DNA of 15,932 nt from Comamonadaceae bacterium (GTDB lineage: Bacteria; Pseudomonadota; Gammaproteobacteria; Burkholderiales; Burkholderiaceae): positions 1 through 15,932 of the forward strand of contig CANNNB010000028.1 in assembly GCA_947505995.1 (NCBI GenBank). Direction: 5' to 3'. Below the pieces are notes generated by a model. That model worked only from the letters and a program-made list of their open reading frames with translations, had not been told where the DNA came from and did no database searches. Shown here piece by piece: positions 1-7,210 of the stretch (position 1 is its first letter; each line of letters begins with the position of its first letter). The position numbers and the translations under genes were made by a program.

Positions 1-180
1 CATGCGCATGTGGGCTACAAGCAAAAAGTGTCTGGCGCTGCACTGAACTGGTTTGCAAGGATCAACAATCTCAGTAACCAATGGGCCTACAGCGCCACCT
101 CTATCTTGACTTCCACAGCGCCCGGTAAGGCGCCGCTGCCGGGGCGAAGTTTGAAGTTGGGTGTGGTGGCTGCCTTTTAA
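1..180 (+). CDS. TonB-dependent outer-membrane receptor, C-terminal end (partial)
   Basis: The first 180 bases read in frame 1 as 59 codons ending in TAA; the gene begins outside the window. The visible peptide has the form of the last beta-strands of a TonB-dependent receptor. [12 protein letters not shown] segment matches the usual R-x-x-N-L-x-N-x-x-Y stretch. It is followed by [11 protein letters not shown] and a terminal phenylalanine, the C-terminal signature recognised by the BAM machinery. Such receptors take up siderophores, cobalamin, sugars or other large substrates across the outer membrane using TonB energy. The substrate cannot be told from this fragment. The stop codon overlaps the stop of the convergent pdxH in the four bases TTAA at 177-180, so no separate terminator fits between them. 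Confidence 0.85.
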   Translation, partial: HAHVGYKQKVSGAALNWFARINNLSNQWAYSATSILTSTAPGKAPLPGRSLKLGVVAAF

Positions 181-809
181 GGCGCCAAGCGTTCGCGAAG
201 CCAATCGCCTTCATTGAATCGATAGCGCAATCGATCATGAAGGCGGCTTTTGCGGCCTTGCCAAAACTGCCATTCATCTGGAACCAATCGATACCCGCCC
301 CAGTGCGGTGGGCGCGGGGGATTTAACATAAATTGGGCAGCGTACTTGGCAGCGTTGGTGACCAGCACGGTACGGCCATCAATCACTTGGCTTTGCGGAG
401 AAGCCCATGCGCCAATGCGCGAGTCAAGGGGGCGACTGTGAAAGTAAGCATCACTTTCTGCTTCACTGATTTTCTCCATGCGGCCTTCAATGCGCACCAC
501 ACGCTCAAGTTCAACCCAATGAAATTGCAAAGCTGCAAACGGATTGCCTGCCAACTCTTGGCCTTTGCGGCTGTCGTAGTTGGTGTACCAAACAATGCCG
601 CGCTCGTCGTAGCCTTTGATCAGCACCACCCGTGTGCTGGGGCGCATGTTGCTGGCCACAGTGGCAACGGTCATGGCATTGGGCTCGGGCACTTCTGATT
701 GAATGGCTTCGGTCAGCCAGCGTTCAAATTGTTGAAGCGGGTTAGAGGCTGAAGCGTGTTCACTCAGCTCGGCTTTCTCGTAACTTTTACGCAAATCGGC
801 GATATTCAT
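177..809 (-). CDS. pdxH: Pyridoxamine 5'-phosphate oxidase PdxH
   Basis: The 210-residue product is a full-length PdxH, the FMN enzyme that oxidises pyridoxine or pyridoxamine 5'-phosphate with O2 to pyridoxal 5'-phosphate, the last step of PLP synthesis and salvage. Family blocks are visible in order: [12 protein letters not shown] and the YTNYDSRKG segment that binds FMN and substrate phosphate (about residues 60-83), FHW and RIEGR (about 96-110), [16 protein letters not shown] (about 124-139), and the C-terminal [14 protein letters not shown] block followed by a RLAP end. The length equals that of typical bacterial PdxH, which supports the ATG at 809. It lies 2 nt downstream of the chaC-like gene and is almost certainly cotranscribed and translationally coupled with it. 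No known pathway link joins the two genes. Confidence 0.95.
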   Translation of the reverse strand: MNIADLRKSYEKAELSEHASASNPLQQFERWLTEAIQSEVPEPNAMTVATVASNMRPSTRVVLIKGYDERGIVWYTNYDSRKGQELAGNPFAALQFHWVELERVVRIEGRMEKISEAESDAYFHSRPLDSRIGAWASPQSQVIDGRTVLVTNAAKYAAQFMLNPPRPPHWGGYRLVPDEWQFWQGRKSRLHDRLRYRFNEGDWLRERLAP

Positions 810-811
810 GG

Positions 812-1426
812 TCAGTCCTTGGCATGCTCAAGCAAGCCTTCGAGGGCCTTGTCGTGAATGCCGTGTTGTTTCAAGCTGTTAAAGGTATCTTTCGCGTAGT
901 CTAAGGTAGTGCCATAGCGGCCTTTGGCATTTTGAAAGATATGTTGATATTGCGCAGGGGATAAATCACCTGTGTAACTGGGGCTACTGCGAGGCAAAGT
1001 GAAAGCCAGTGCATTGACCAGTCCTTGCGGTGTGGGGCAGTGCAGCCAGCGTGTTGTGTAAACATTGTTTGGCATTTCACGCAACCAAAGTTGCTCGATG
1101 GTCTGCTTGACTTGCCGTGCGGGCGTTCTAAACAACATGCCTTGGCAACTGCCGCCAGACAGCAATGCAAACACCAAGCCAGGACATTCAGGCGAACCGC
1201 GGTTCACACGACTCCACATTTTGAGAGCTCGGTGCCAGCCTTGAACTTTGATCAGGTGCTGTTCCAAAATTTCAAACTCAGGGCGCCAGATGAGCGAGGC
1301 ATACCCAAAGACCCATAGGTCTTGTGATTCAGGCCAATTTGCTAGCAGGGCCTCTCGGGTGGGGGCGCTTAAGAATTGATTGTGCCTGTCGAAATGAGTT
1401 GGGGCAGGTAACTTCAAAATACACAA
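812..1426 (-). CDS. chaC: ChaC-like gamma-glutamylcyclotransferase (glutathione-specific)
   Basis: The 204-residue product belongs to the ChaC branch of the gamma-glutamylcyclotransferase fold. This branch cleaves glutathione to 5-oxoproline and Cys-Gly in the cytosol. The substrate-binding loop [11 protein letters not shown] lies at about residues 39-49 and the expected catalytic glutamate is E117 in the LWLREM block; YTTRWL follows. The start is unusual. No ATG occurs between the upstream in-frame stop (TAG, near 1444) and the VFGYASLIW motif. The coordinates given use TTG at 1426, and another TTG lies at 1417. No clear Shine-Dalgarno sequence precedes either. The gene is first in a two-gene unit with pdxH and is divergent from edd. 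Family assignment is firm; the exact start is not. Confidence 0.85.
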   Translation of the reverse strand: MCILKLPAPTHFDRHNQFLSAPTREALLANWPESQDLWVFGYASLIWRPEFEILEQHLIKVQGWHRALKMWSRVNRGSPECPGLVFALLSGGSCQGMLFRTPARQVKQTIEQLWLREMPNNVYTTRWLHCPTPQGLVNALAFTLPRSSPSYTGDLSPAQYQHIFQNAKGRYGTTLDYAKDTFNSLKQHGIHDKALEGLLEHAKD

Positions 1427-1427
1427 A

Positions 1428-1439
1428 TGAATTAATTCA
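1428..1439. promoter_or_regulatory. Perfect 12-bp palindrome at the chaC start
   Basis: TGAATTAATTCA is a perfect inverted repeat lying immediately upstream of the TTG start of the chaC-like gene. It resembles the TTGAA-TAA-TTCAA palindrome at 4589-4605 upstream of gloA. It may be an operator or simply AT-rich sequence; no known binding protein was recognised. Confidence 0.25.
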
Positions 1440-1492
1440 AGCTATTTTGAAGCCAAAGACGCCATCTTGGGTCCTTTTATCAACCCAAATTC

Positions 1493-1566
1493 GTAACCGG
1501 TCGGTAACTTTAGGTGACCCAAAGCGGGCGTTGTCGAGTTACCATTCAATATGTAACAAAGTTACA
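1493..1566. promoter_or_regulatory. Cluster of GTAAC/GTTAC half-sites upstream of edd
   Basis: GTAAC occurs at 1493 and 1504 (an 11-bp period) and at 1553, and its reverse complement GTTAC occurs at 1538 and 1561. GGTAAC at 1503-1508 and GTTACC at 1538-1543 form a widely spaced inverted pair. The last two half-sites make the perfect palindrome listed separately. The cluster sits directly in front of edd, so binding of one regulator at several places is plausible. A single site plus chance copies remains possible. Confidence 0.45.
1552..1566. promoter_or_regulatory. Probable HexR-type operator of edd-eda
   Basis: TGTAAC-AAA-GTTACA is a perfect 15-bp inverted repeat with a 3-nt centre, ending 18 nt before the ATG at 1585. 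HexR, the RpiR-family sensor of KDPG that represses edd, eda and zwf in many proteobacteria, is known to bind boxes of the form TGTAAT-nnn-ATTACA. This site has the same architecture with C/G in place of T/A at the sixth position. Its place in front of edd makes HexR-type control the best reading. The regulator gene is not in the window. Confidence 0.6.
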
Positions 1567-1584
1567 AGCTTAATTTCAACCGGA

Positions 1585-3444
1585 ATGACCTTGCCTATGA
1601 CCGTGAATGCCACCGTTGCCAAAGTAACCGCACGCATTGTTCAGCGCAGCCAAGCTACGCGTGCAGCCTATCTTCAACAAGTTGATGAGGCCGCAGCGCG
1701 CAAGCCTGGTGCAGACCGCCTTGGCTGTGCCAACGTGGCGCACGCATTTGCCGCCATGCCTGCTGACGACAAATCAAGGGCCTCAGGTTTGGCTGCTATT
1801 CCTGTAGTCAACGCCACCGAACGTGGTCCAAACATTGGGGTGGTCACAGCCTACAACGATTTGTTGTCGGCGCACGCACCCCTTCAACATTACCCCGACT
1901 TGGTGAAAGACGAAGCCCGCAAGTGGGGGGCAACAGCCCAAGTAGCGGGCGGTGTGCCCGCCATGTGCGACGGTGTGACTCAGGGTACGCCAGGAATGGA
2001 GCTCAGTTTGTTTAGCCGCGATGTGATTGCCATGTCGACCGCCGTGTCTTTAAGCCACGACGTATTTGACGCAGCGTTGATGTTAGGTGTGTGCGACAAA
2101 ATTGTGCCAGGCCTCTTGATCGGTGCTTTGCAGTTTGGACATTTACCCACAGTGTTTGTGCCAGCTGGCCCCATGGGCAGTGGCTTGTCTAACAATGAAA
2201 AATCCAAAGTGCGCGAACAAGCTGCGCAAGGTTTGGTAGGCCGTGCGGAATTGTTAAAAGCAGAATCTGCGGCCTATCACGGTGAAGGTACTTGCACTTT
2301 TTATGGCACTGCCAACAGCAACCAAATGCTCCTTGAAGCCATGGGCCTGCATGTGCCTGGTACGGCCTTTGTCAATCCTGGCGATGGCTTGCGCAACGAG
2401 CTTACACGTGAATCGGTACGAACCGTTTTGCAATTGGTCAAAGCCAAAAACTTCACGCCGATTGGCAAGCTGGTAGACGAGCGATGTACCGTCAATGCCA
2501 TGGTGGCCTTGTTGGCCACAGGTGGCTCTACCAATCATTTGATTCACTGGGTGGCTGTGGCACGCGCTGCAGGCTTGATCATTGACTGGGATGACTTTTC
2601 TGCGTTGTCAGACGTGGTGCCTTTGCTGACTCGCGTTTATCCCAATGGCAGCGCTGATGTGAACCAATTTCAAGCAGCCGGTGGTCCTGGCTATGTGATA
2701 CGTGAATTGTTGGATGCTGGCTTTATGCATGCAGATGTGTTGACAGTGCGCGCAGGCGGCATTCGTGAGTTCACGCAAAAGCCTGTCTGTGTCAACGGTC
2801 AATTGACGTGGCAAGATATTGGCCCTTCCCAAGACGACTCAGTGGTTCGTCCCGCTTCGTCGCCTTTCAGTGTGACAGGTGGATTGCGCTTGTTGAAAGG
2901 AAATTTGGGACGCAGCGTGATCAAGGTGTCTGCCGTGCCTGAAGAATGCCATGTGATTGAAGCACCTGCACAGGTCTTCAACTCGCAAGAAGAATTGTTG
3001 GACGCTTTCAAAGCTGGCAGTATGAACAAAGATGTGGTGTGCGTGGTCCGCTGGCAAGGCCCCCAAGCCAATGGCATGCCTGAATTGCACAAGCTAACGC
3101 CTCCGTTGGCGGTGTTGCAAGGCCAGGGCTTTAAAGTGGCGCTGGTGACCGATGGCCGAATGAGTGGCGCTTCCGGCAAAGTGCCGGCGGCAATTCATGT
3201 GTCGCCGGAAGCAGCGTCAGGCGGCCCTTTGGCGCGTGTTTTGAATGGCGATGTCATTCGCATGGACGCCGTGGCCGGAACCTTGCAAGTTTTGGTAGAT
3301 CCTGAAACATGGCATGCCCGAACTCCGGCAACCATGTCCTCTGAATTGCAAGCTGCCAACAGTCGCGGCATGGGAAGAGAACTGTTTACCAACTTGCGCA
3401 AGCATGCGCTGAAAGCTGAAGAGGGAGCCTGTACATGGCTTTGA
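1585..3444 (+). CDS. edd: 6-Phosphogluconate dehydratase Edd
   Basis: Edd removes water from 6-phosphogluconate to give 2-keto-3-deoxy-6-phosphogluconate (KDPG), the first committed Entner-Doudoroff step. The 619-residue product is close to E. coli Edd (603). IlvD/Edd iron-sulfur cysteines are seen in [13 protein letters not shown] (C128), [11 protein letters not shown] (C170) and [10 protein letters not shown] (C237). [32 protein letters not shown] and a C-terminal GRELF block follow. The reading frame stays open upstream to 1324, but that part overlaps chaC and is unlike Edd, which begins at the [16 protein letters not shown] helix. ATG 1585 is used here; ATG 1597 (615 aa) is an equal candidate, with GGA at 1582-1584 as a distant ribosome-binding site. 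It overlaps eda by 10 nt. Confidence 0.95.
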   Translation: MTLPMTVNATVAKVTARIVQRSQATRAAYLQQVDEAAARKPGADRLGCANVAHAFAAMPADDKSRASGLAAIPVVNATERGPNIGVVTAYNDLLSAHAPLQHYPDLVKDEARKWGATAQVAGGVPAMCDGVTQGTPGMELSLFSRDVIAMSTAVSLSHDVFDAALMLGVCDKIVPGLLIGALQFGHLPTVFVPAGPMGSGLSNNEKSKVREQAAQGLVGRAELLKAESAAYHGEGTCTFYGTANSNQMLLEAMGLHVPGTAFVNPGDGLRNELTRESVRTVLQLVKAKNFTPIGKLVDERCTVNAMVALLATGGSTNHLIHWVAVARAAGLIIDWDDFSALSDVVPLLTRVYPNGSADVNQFQAAGGPGYVIRELLDAGFMHADVLTVRAGGIREFTQKPVCVNGQLTWQDIGPSQDDSVVRPASSPFSVTGGLRLLKGNLGRSVIKVSAVPEECHVIEAPAQVFNSQEELLDAFKAGSMNKDVVCVVRWQGPQANGMPELHKLTPPLAVLQGQGFKVALVTDGRMSGASGKVPAAIHVSPEAASGGPLARVLNGDVIRMDAVAGTLQVLVDPETWHARTPATMSSELQAANSRGMGRELFTNLRKHALKAEEGACTWL

Positions 3445-4091
3445 ATACGATGAAGATGCCACACTTTACGGCTCTGCAAGTGATGCAAGACGCGCCCGTC
3501 ATTCCTGTTATTGTGTTGAGCGATGTGGCACACGCTGTGCCCATGGCACGTGCGTTGGTGGCCGGAGGCATTCGCATGTTGGAGGTCACATTGCGAACAC
3601 CACAAGCACTTGCTTGCATGGAGGCCATTGCCAAAGAAGTGCCCGATGCAGTGGTGGGTGCTGGCACAGTTCGCAGTGCCGCCGATGCTAAAGCAGCGGC
3701 CAATGCAGGGGCGAAATTTGCGGTAAGCCCTGGCTATACATCGGCTGTAGGCCAAGCCTGCCGCGATGAGGGTTTGTCTTTGTTGCCCGGCGTGGCCACT
3801 GGCAGTGAAATCATGCTGGCGCTAGAAGACGGTTACACCGAGTTAAAGTTTTTCCCAGCCATGCAAGCAGGTGGTCAGGCTATGCTGAAAGCTTGGGGCG
3901 GCCCCTTCTTTGATGTGCGGTTTTGCCCGACTGGCGGCGTCACCCTACAAAACGCCACAGAGTTTTTGAGTTTATCCAATGTGGCGTGTGTGGGCGGTTC
4001 ATGGTTGGTGCCTGCTGATGCGTTGGCAAAAGGCGATTGGGCCCGCATTGAGCATTTGGCGCGAGAAGCCAGTCAACTCAAAAGAGCTTGA
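3435..4091 (+). CDS. eda: KDPG aldolase Eda
   Basis: Eda is the class I aldolase that splits KDPG into pyruvate and glyceraldehyde 3-phosphate; it often also acts on 4-hydroxy-2-oxoglutarate. The 218-residue protein has the single TIM-barrel expected. The general-base glutamate and substrate-binding arginine lie in LEVTLRT (E50, R54), the Schiff-base lysine is K138 in ELKFFPA, and the phosphate-binding RFCPTGGV and GGSWLVP blocks follow. The ATG at 3435 is preceded by GAGGGAG at 3421-3427 inside the end of edd, a strong ribosome-binding site. The 10-nt overlap with edd indicates translational coupling and a 1:1 pairing of the two Entner-Doudoroff enzymes. Confidence 0.96.
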   Translation: MALNTMKMPHFTALQVMQDAPVIPVIVLSDVAHAVPMARALVAGGIRMLEVTLRTPQALACMEAIAKEVPDAVVGAGTVRSAADAKAAANAGAKFAVSPGYTSAVGQACRDEGLSLLPGVATGSEIMLALEDGYTELKFFPAMQAGGQAMLKAWGGPFFDVRFCPTGGVTLQNATEFLSLSNVACVGGSWLVPADALAKGDWARIEHLAREASQLKRA

Positions 4092-4109
4092 AACGTATTT
4101 AAATTAAAT

Positions 4110-4141
4110 AGCCCTGAGCTTTAATTCAGGGGCTTTGTTTT
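4110..4141. terminator. Intrinsic terminator between eda and gloA
   Basis: AGCCCTGA and TCAGGGGCT form a stem of about 8 bp with one bulged G around an 8-nt loop, followed on the plus strand by TTTGTTTT. It lies 18 nt after the eda stop. On the minus strand the stem is followed by an AT-rich stretch (TATTTAATTT), so it may also end gloA transcription. Confidence 0.8.
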
Positions 4142-4151
4142 GCGGTATGGC

Positions 4152-4541
4152 TCAAGCAAAGTCGCGCTGAATCAATTCCACTTTGTAACCATCGGGGTCG
4201 GTGATGAATGCGATCACGGTGGTACCGCCTTTAACCGGCCCTGCTTCCCGTGTAACTTTGCCACCGGCATTGCGGATTTTTTCGCAGGCTGCGTAGGCGT
4301 CTGGAACTGCAATGGCCAAGTGACCGTAGGCGGTGCCCATGTCGTAAGTCTCAACGCCCCAGTTGTAGGTAAGTTCAAGCTCTGCATGGTCGGGGTTGCT
4401 GCCATAACCCACAAAGGCCAATGAATATTTGTATTCCGTGTTTTCTGTGGTTTTGAGCAAAGTCATGCCCATGACCTTGGTGTAGAAATCAATTGCACGT
4501 TGAAGATTGCCAACGCGAAGCATGGTGTGAAGAAGTCTCAT
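4152..4541 (-). CDS. gloA: Lactoylglutathione lyase (glyoxalase I)
   Basis: GloA isomerises the hemithioacetal of methylglyoxal and glutathione to S-lactoylglutathione, the first step of methylglyoxal detoxification. The 129-residue product aligns throughout with E. coli GloA. All four metal ligands are present at the E. coli positions: H5, E56, H74 and E122. The short form without the extra loops of Zn-type enzymes suggests the Ni/Co-activated class. The [11 protein letters not shown] start and [17 protein letters not shown] block are diagnostic. It lies 78 nt downstream of dgoA on the same strand and could be partly cotranscribed with it, or use its own promoter. Its place between two operons that both make glyceraldehyde 3-phosphate fits a protective role against triose-phosphate-derived methylglyoxal (inference). 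Confidence 0.96.
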   Translation of the reverse strand: MRLLHTMLRVGNLQRAIDFYTKVMGMTLLKTTENTEYKYSLAFVGYGSNPDHAELELTYNWGVETYDMGTAYGHLAIAVPDAYAACEKIRNAGGKVTREAGPVKGGTTVIAFITDPDGYKVELIQRDFA

Positions 4542-4588
4542 AAAGCCTATTGGGTCTGATTGAAAAATATTGGATTGAAGTGCTAAGG

Positions 4589-4605
4589 ACTTGAATAATT
4601 CAAGT
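4589..4605. promoter_or_regulatory. 17-bp inverted repeat between dgoA and gloA
   Basis: ACTTGAA-TAA-TTCAAGT is a perfect 7-bp inverted repeat with a 3-nt centre, 48-64 nt upstream of the gloA start and 15-31 nt past the dgoA stop. No T-run follows on either strand, so it is a poor terminator. An operator for gloA or an RNA hairpin at the end of the dgo message is more likely. No regulator is recognised. Confidence 0.35.
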
Positions 4606-4619
4606 GCAAATTTTGGCCA

Positions 4620-5252
4620 TTAAGCCTTGCGCCAAGCTTGAACAAAAGTGGCTGCAGATTCGCCCACGGCTTCAGCCGATTTACCTGGCGCAAACAATGC
4701 TGAACCAATGCCAAACCCCGAAGCGCCGCTTGAGCGGTACTCTGCCATGTTGTGAATACCAATGCCGCCTACAGGAATAATTCGCACCTCTTTGGGCAAC
4801 ACAGCACGCATCGACTTGACCACTGCGGAGCTGATCATTTCTGCAGGAAATAACTTCAGGCCATGGGCGCCCAGCGCAAGGGCCCTAAAAGCTTCGGAGG
4901 GCGTGGCCACACCAGGCAAGGAAATTAAACCTAAATTGACAGCTTCGCAAACCACGTTGTCATCTAGGTGTGGGGAAATGATGAGTTGGCCACCTGCGGC
5001 TTTGATATCTCGCACTTGTTGTGCGGTGGTCACTGTGCCGGCTCCCACCAGTGCATTGGGAAAAGCAGCCGACAGCATTTGAATGCTGCGAAGTGGTTCG
5101 GGTGAATTGAGAGGTACTTCCAGAATGTGAAAGCCTGCATTGACAATGGCTTGACCTACGGCCAATGCTTCTTCGGGTTTCAAGCCGCGCAAGATGGCCA
5201 GCAATGGCAGGCTGTCCATGCAAGTATGAAATTTGGAAAGCAGAGGTGTCAT
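4620..5252 (-). CDS. dgoA: 2-Dehydro-3-deoxy-6-phosphogalactonate aldolase
   Basis: This 210-residue class I aldolase cleaves 2-keto-3-deoxy-6-phosphogalactonate (KDPGal) to pyruvate and glyceraldehyde 3-phosphate, the last step of the DeLey-Doudoroff pathway. It is a paralogue of Eda but carries DgoA markers: LLAILRGLKPEEAL, the EVPLNSPEPL block with catalytic E45 (Eda has EVTLRT), GAGTV, LISPHLDDNV, and Schiff-base lysine K133 in GLKLFPAE. The VGGIG block binds phosphate. The frame is open further to 5318. Using ATG 5252 gives a length close to the E. coli enzyme (205) and an ATGA overlap with the dgoK stop, which indicates coupled translation. The longer version would add 22 residues with no family counterpart, running deep into dgoK. 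Confidence 0.93.
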   Translation of the reverse strand: MTPLLSKFHTCMDSLPLLAILRGLKPEEALAVGQAIVNAGFHILEVPLNSPEPLRSIQMLSAAFPNALVGAGTVTTAQQVRDIKAAGGQLIISPHLDDNVVCEAVNLGLISLPGVATPSEAFRALALGAHGLKLFPAEMISSAVVKSMRAVLPKEVRIIPVGGIGIHNMAEYRSSGASGFGIGSALFAPGKSAEAVGESAATFVQAWRKA

Positions 5253-6172
5253 GTGCGTGAGCTTAACGTGAAATGGTCTGGATACAGATGATGCGCCAAG
5301 GCCCAAATACCTGACCACGTGACTTCATCGGCCAAGGCTTGAGTAGACAGCCCTAGTGCTTCCATGGCAAAGGTGTAGCGCTGGGTGAGTTGGCTGTTGC
5401 CCAAAATGAACAAAGGCGTGCTGGCCGCATGCACATCACTTTTGGCGGACTTGATTTCTTCACCAATGAGCAAGCCTGAAATGTAGCTGCTCGATTGCGC
5501 AGGATTGAGCTTTTCAAACAAGGCCAAACTTCTGGCAGAAAAGGCATGGTGCAGCAGACCACCCCGTTTTTGACTTTGCATGACGCCATCCAGAAACACT
5601 TCTTTTTTCAAAGGTGCATCGGGCAAGCAGGTTTTTGCCAAGATGGAATGCTGACTCAGCAGTGCGTAAAACTCGCCAGTCATGAAGGTTTCGAAATGAG
5701 TAATTCTGCCGTCTAAAACTTGCGCCCATTTGCTGTGGGTACCTGGCAAAATAAATTGTGCTGTGTCAATTTGTAAGGTGTTCAGTGCGCCGAAAATTTG
5801 AATTTCTTCACCGCGCATGACATCGGGCGTTGAGTCATTGAAAGTGGACAAACCCGGCACAATGCCAATGCGGTCCTTCTCGATCCACTGAAGGTGATGG
5901 GCAATGTCTTCAAAGCCGCTGGGACAAGGGCAGTAGGGCGCTTCACGCCAACCTTGCCTGCTGCCCGCCATGCCCGAAACAAAGCAAAGGGTATCGTCCT
6001 CGGTCATCCAATCGCCAAAGCGCTGCTCAAAAACGTTTTGAAACTGTCCGTGGGCAACTTGCAAAATACCTTGCGGAAAAGCACGCTTTTCAAGCACAAG
6101 TCCGTCGCTGCTGATGAGCGCGCCCCTAAGGGAAGAGGTACCCCAGTCAATAGCGACAAGCTTGCGTTGCAT
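5249..6172 (-). CDS. dgoK: 2-Dehydro-3-deoxygalactonokinase
   Basis: DgoK phosphorylates 2-keto-3-deoxygalactonate with ATP to KDPGal, the substrate of the next gene. The 307-residue product matches the family from the N-terminal nucleotide-binding loop AIDWGTSSLRG (residues 7-17) onward. FVSGMAGS, the VMRGEEIQIFGA block, LPGTHSKWAQV, FMTGEFYALL, SGLLIGEEI and LGNSQLTQRY follow in the order seen in E. coli DgoK (292 aa). It starts 2 nt after the stop of the DenD-like dehydrogenase and overlaps dgoA by 4 nt, so it is an internal gene of the aldonate operon. Its presence is the strongest indication that the operon handles a galactonate-type acid through a phosphorylated route. Confidence 0.94.
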   Translation of the reverse strand: MQRKLVAIDWGTSSLRGALISSDGLVLEKRAFPQGILQVAHGQFQNVFEQRFGDWMTEDDTLCFVSGMAGSRQGWREAPYCPCPSGFEDIAHHLQWIEKDRIGIVPGLSTFNDSTPDVMRGEEIQIFGALNTLQIDTAQFILPGTHSKWAQVLDGRITHFETFMTGEFYALLSQHSILAKTCLPDAPLKKEVFLDGVMQSQKRGGLLHHAFSARSLALFEKLNPAQSSSYISGLLIGEEIKSAKSDVHAASTPLFILGNSQLTQRYTFAMEALGLSTQALADEVTWSGIWALAHHLYPDHFTLSSRT

Positions 6173-6174
6173 GA

Positions 6175-7179
6175 TTATTTATTCAAGCCATCGAGAGCAT
6201 GGGGCGGGTAGTAGGGCAGTTTGCAGTCTTCAATGTATTGCTGAATGATGTCTTTGAACGAGTCATCTGGTTTCAAGCCCAAGGCTGCCGCGCGTTGCGC
6301 GCTGCCGCCTTTGGCCCAGTTAGCCACAATGCCTGCAATCTGTTCATTGCGCACAAACTTCACGTGTTGACGAACGGCAGGGCCGGCCACATCTTCAAGG
6401 GCTTTTAGCATTTCTTTGACTGTCACATTGAGGCCAGGTAAATTCAAAGCCAAGCGACCTTGCATGGCTTCACGGCTGGCTTCATACACTGCGATCAAGC
6501 ACTTGATGGTGTTGTTGGGTGAGGACACTGAGTGCGAAACATTTTCGTCCACAGGGCAAATGGATTCTTGGCCTGCAAGTGGCTCGCGAATGATGCCGCT
6601 GAAAAAGGAGGAAGCCGCGCCGTTGGGTTTGCCTGGGCGCACTGTGACTGTCATCAAGCGAGCAGCACGGCCATCGACATAGCCTTTGCGTGTGAAGTCG
6701 GCCAGCAAATATTCCAACATGAGTTTGTGGGTACCGTAAGACGTTTGAGGTGAGGGCAGGGTGTTGTCGGCCACGATGTTGGGCATGGGGTTGCTGGGGT
6801 CGGGACCAAACACAGCCACAGAACTGGCAAACACCATGCGCGGCACATTGCCTGCTTTGCGCAAACCATCGAGCAACAAGCGTGTGCTGTCTAGGTTGGA
6901 GCGCATACCCAGATCAAAGTCTTGTTCGCATTCACCAGACACGGCAGACGCCAAATGGAACACGCCATCAAAGCCGCTTTGAAACAAAGCGCCTTGCTCC
7001 AGCATGGGACCAGCATGGCCTTTCACACGGGAGTCGGCCAATAAATCGGCTGGCGCGGGGAACAAATCGGCAATGTGCAACTCAGTGACTTTTTGGCCGC
7101 TGAGTTCGCCTTTCTTGAGAATTTCGCGAGCCAGGCGTGCGCCTAGAAACCCTGCGCCACCGGTGATGAGTAATTTCAT
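6175..7179 (-). CDS. denD: DenD-like NAD-dependent extended SDR dehydrogenase
   Basis: The 334-residue protein is an extended short-chain dehydrogenase/epimerase. It shows the Rossmann signature TGGAGFLG (6-13), FHLASAVSG (74-82), FASSVAVFG with the catalytic serine (about 117-125) and the Y148-x3-K152 pair in SYGTHK. The later RPGKPNGAASSFFSGIIREPL and LNLPGLNVTVKEML blocks match, from memory, the D-erythronate dehydrogenase DenD of Cupriavidus necator. Here the gene sits between a sugar-acid dehydratase (31 nt upstream) and dgoK (2 nt downstream), with no other erythronate genes nearby. The physiological substrate may therefore be a hexose, pentose or aldonate. The family call is good, the substrate is open. 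GAAAG about 6-10 nt before the ATG may serve as ribosome-binding site. Confidence 0.75.
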   Translation of the reverse strand: MKLLITGGAGFLGARLAREILKKGELSGQKVTELHIADLFPAPADLLADSRVKGHAGPMLEQGALFQSGFDGVFHLASAVSGECEQDFDLGMRSNLDSTRLLLDGLRKAGNVPRMVFASSVAVFGPDPSNPMPNIVADNTLPSPQTSYGTHKLMLEYLLADFTRKGYVDGRAARLMTVTVRPGKPNGAASSFFSGIIREPLAGQESICPVDENVSHSVSSPNNTIKCLIAVYEASREAMQGRLALNLPGLNVTVKEMLKALEDVAGPAVRQHVKFVRNEQIAGIVANWAKGGSAQRAAALGLKPDDSFKDIIQQYIEDCKLPYYPPHALDGLNK

Positions 7180-7210
7180 GGTGAATGCTTTCTAATTTAA
7201 ATTGAAAAAA

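Noticed and set aside
1324..1584. N-terminal extension of edd giving a 706-residue reading frame
   Set aside because: It overlaps most of the 5' part of chaC and the HexR-like operator, lacks family similarity, and Edd normally starts just before the [16 protein letters not shown] helix.
3195..3755. 186-codon minus-strand frame across the edd/eda junction
   Set aside because: Covers the ends of two strongly conserved genes on the other strand and reads as Cys/His-rich nonsense.
5253..5318. 22-codon upstream extension of dgoA
   Set aside because: It lies inside the dgoK coding end and has no counterpart in KDPGal aldolases; ATG 5252 gives the usual length and a 4-nt overlap.
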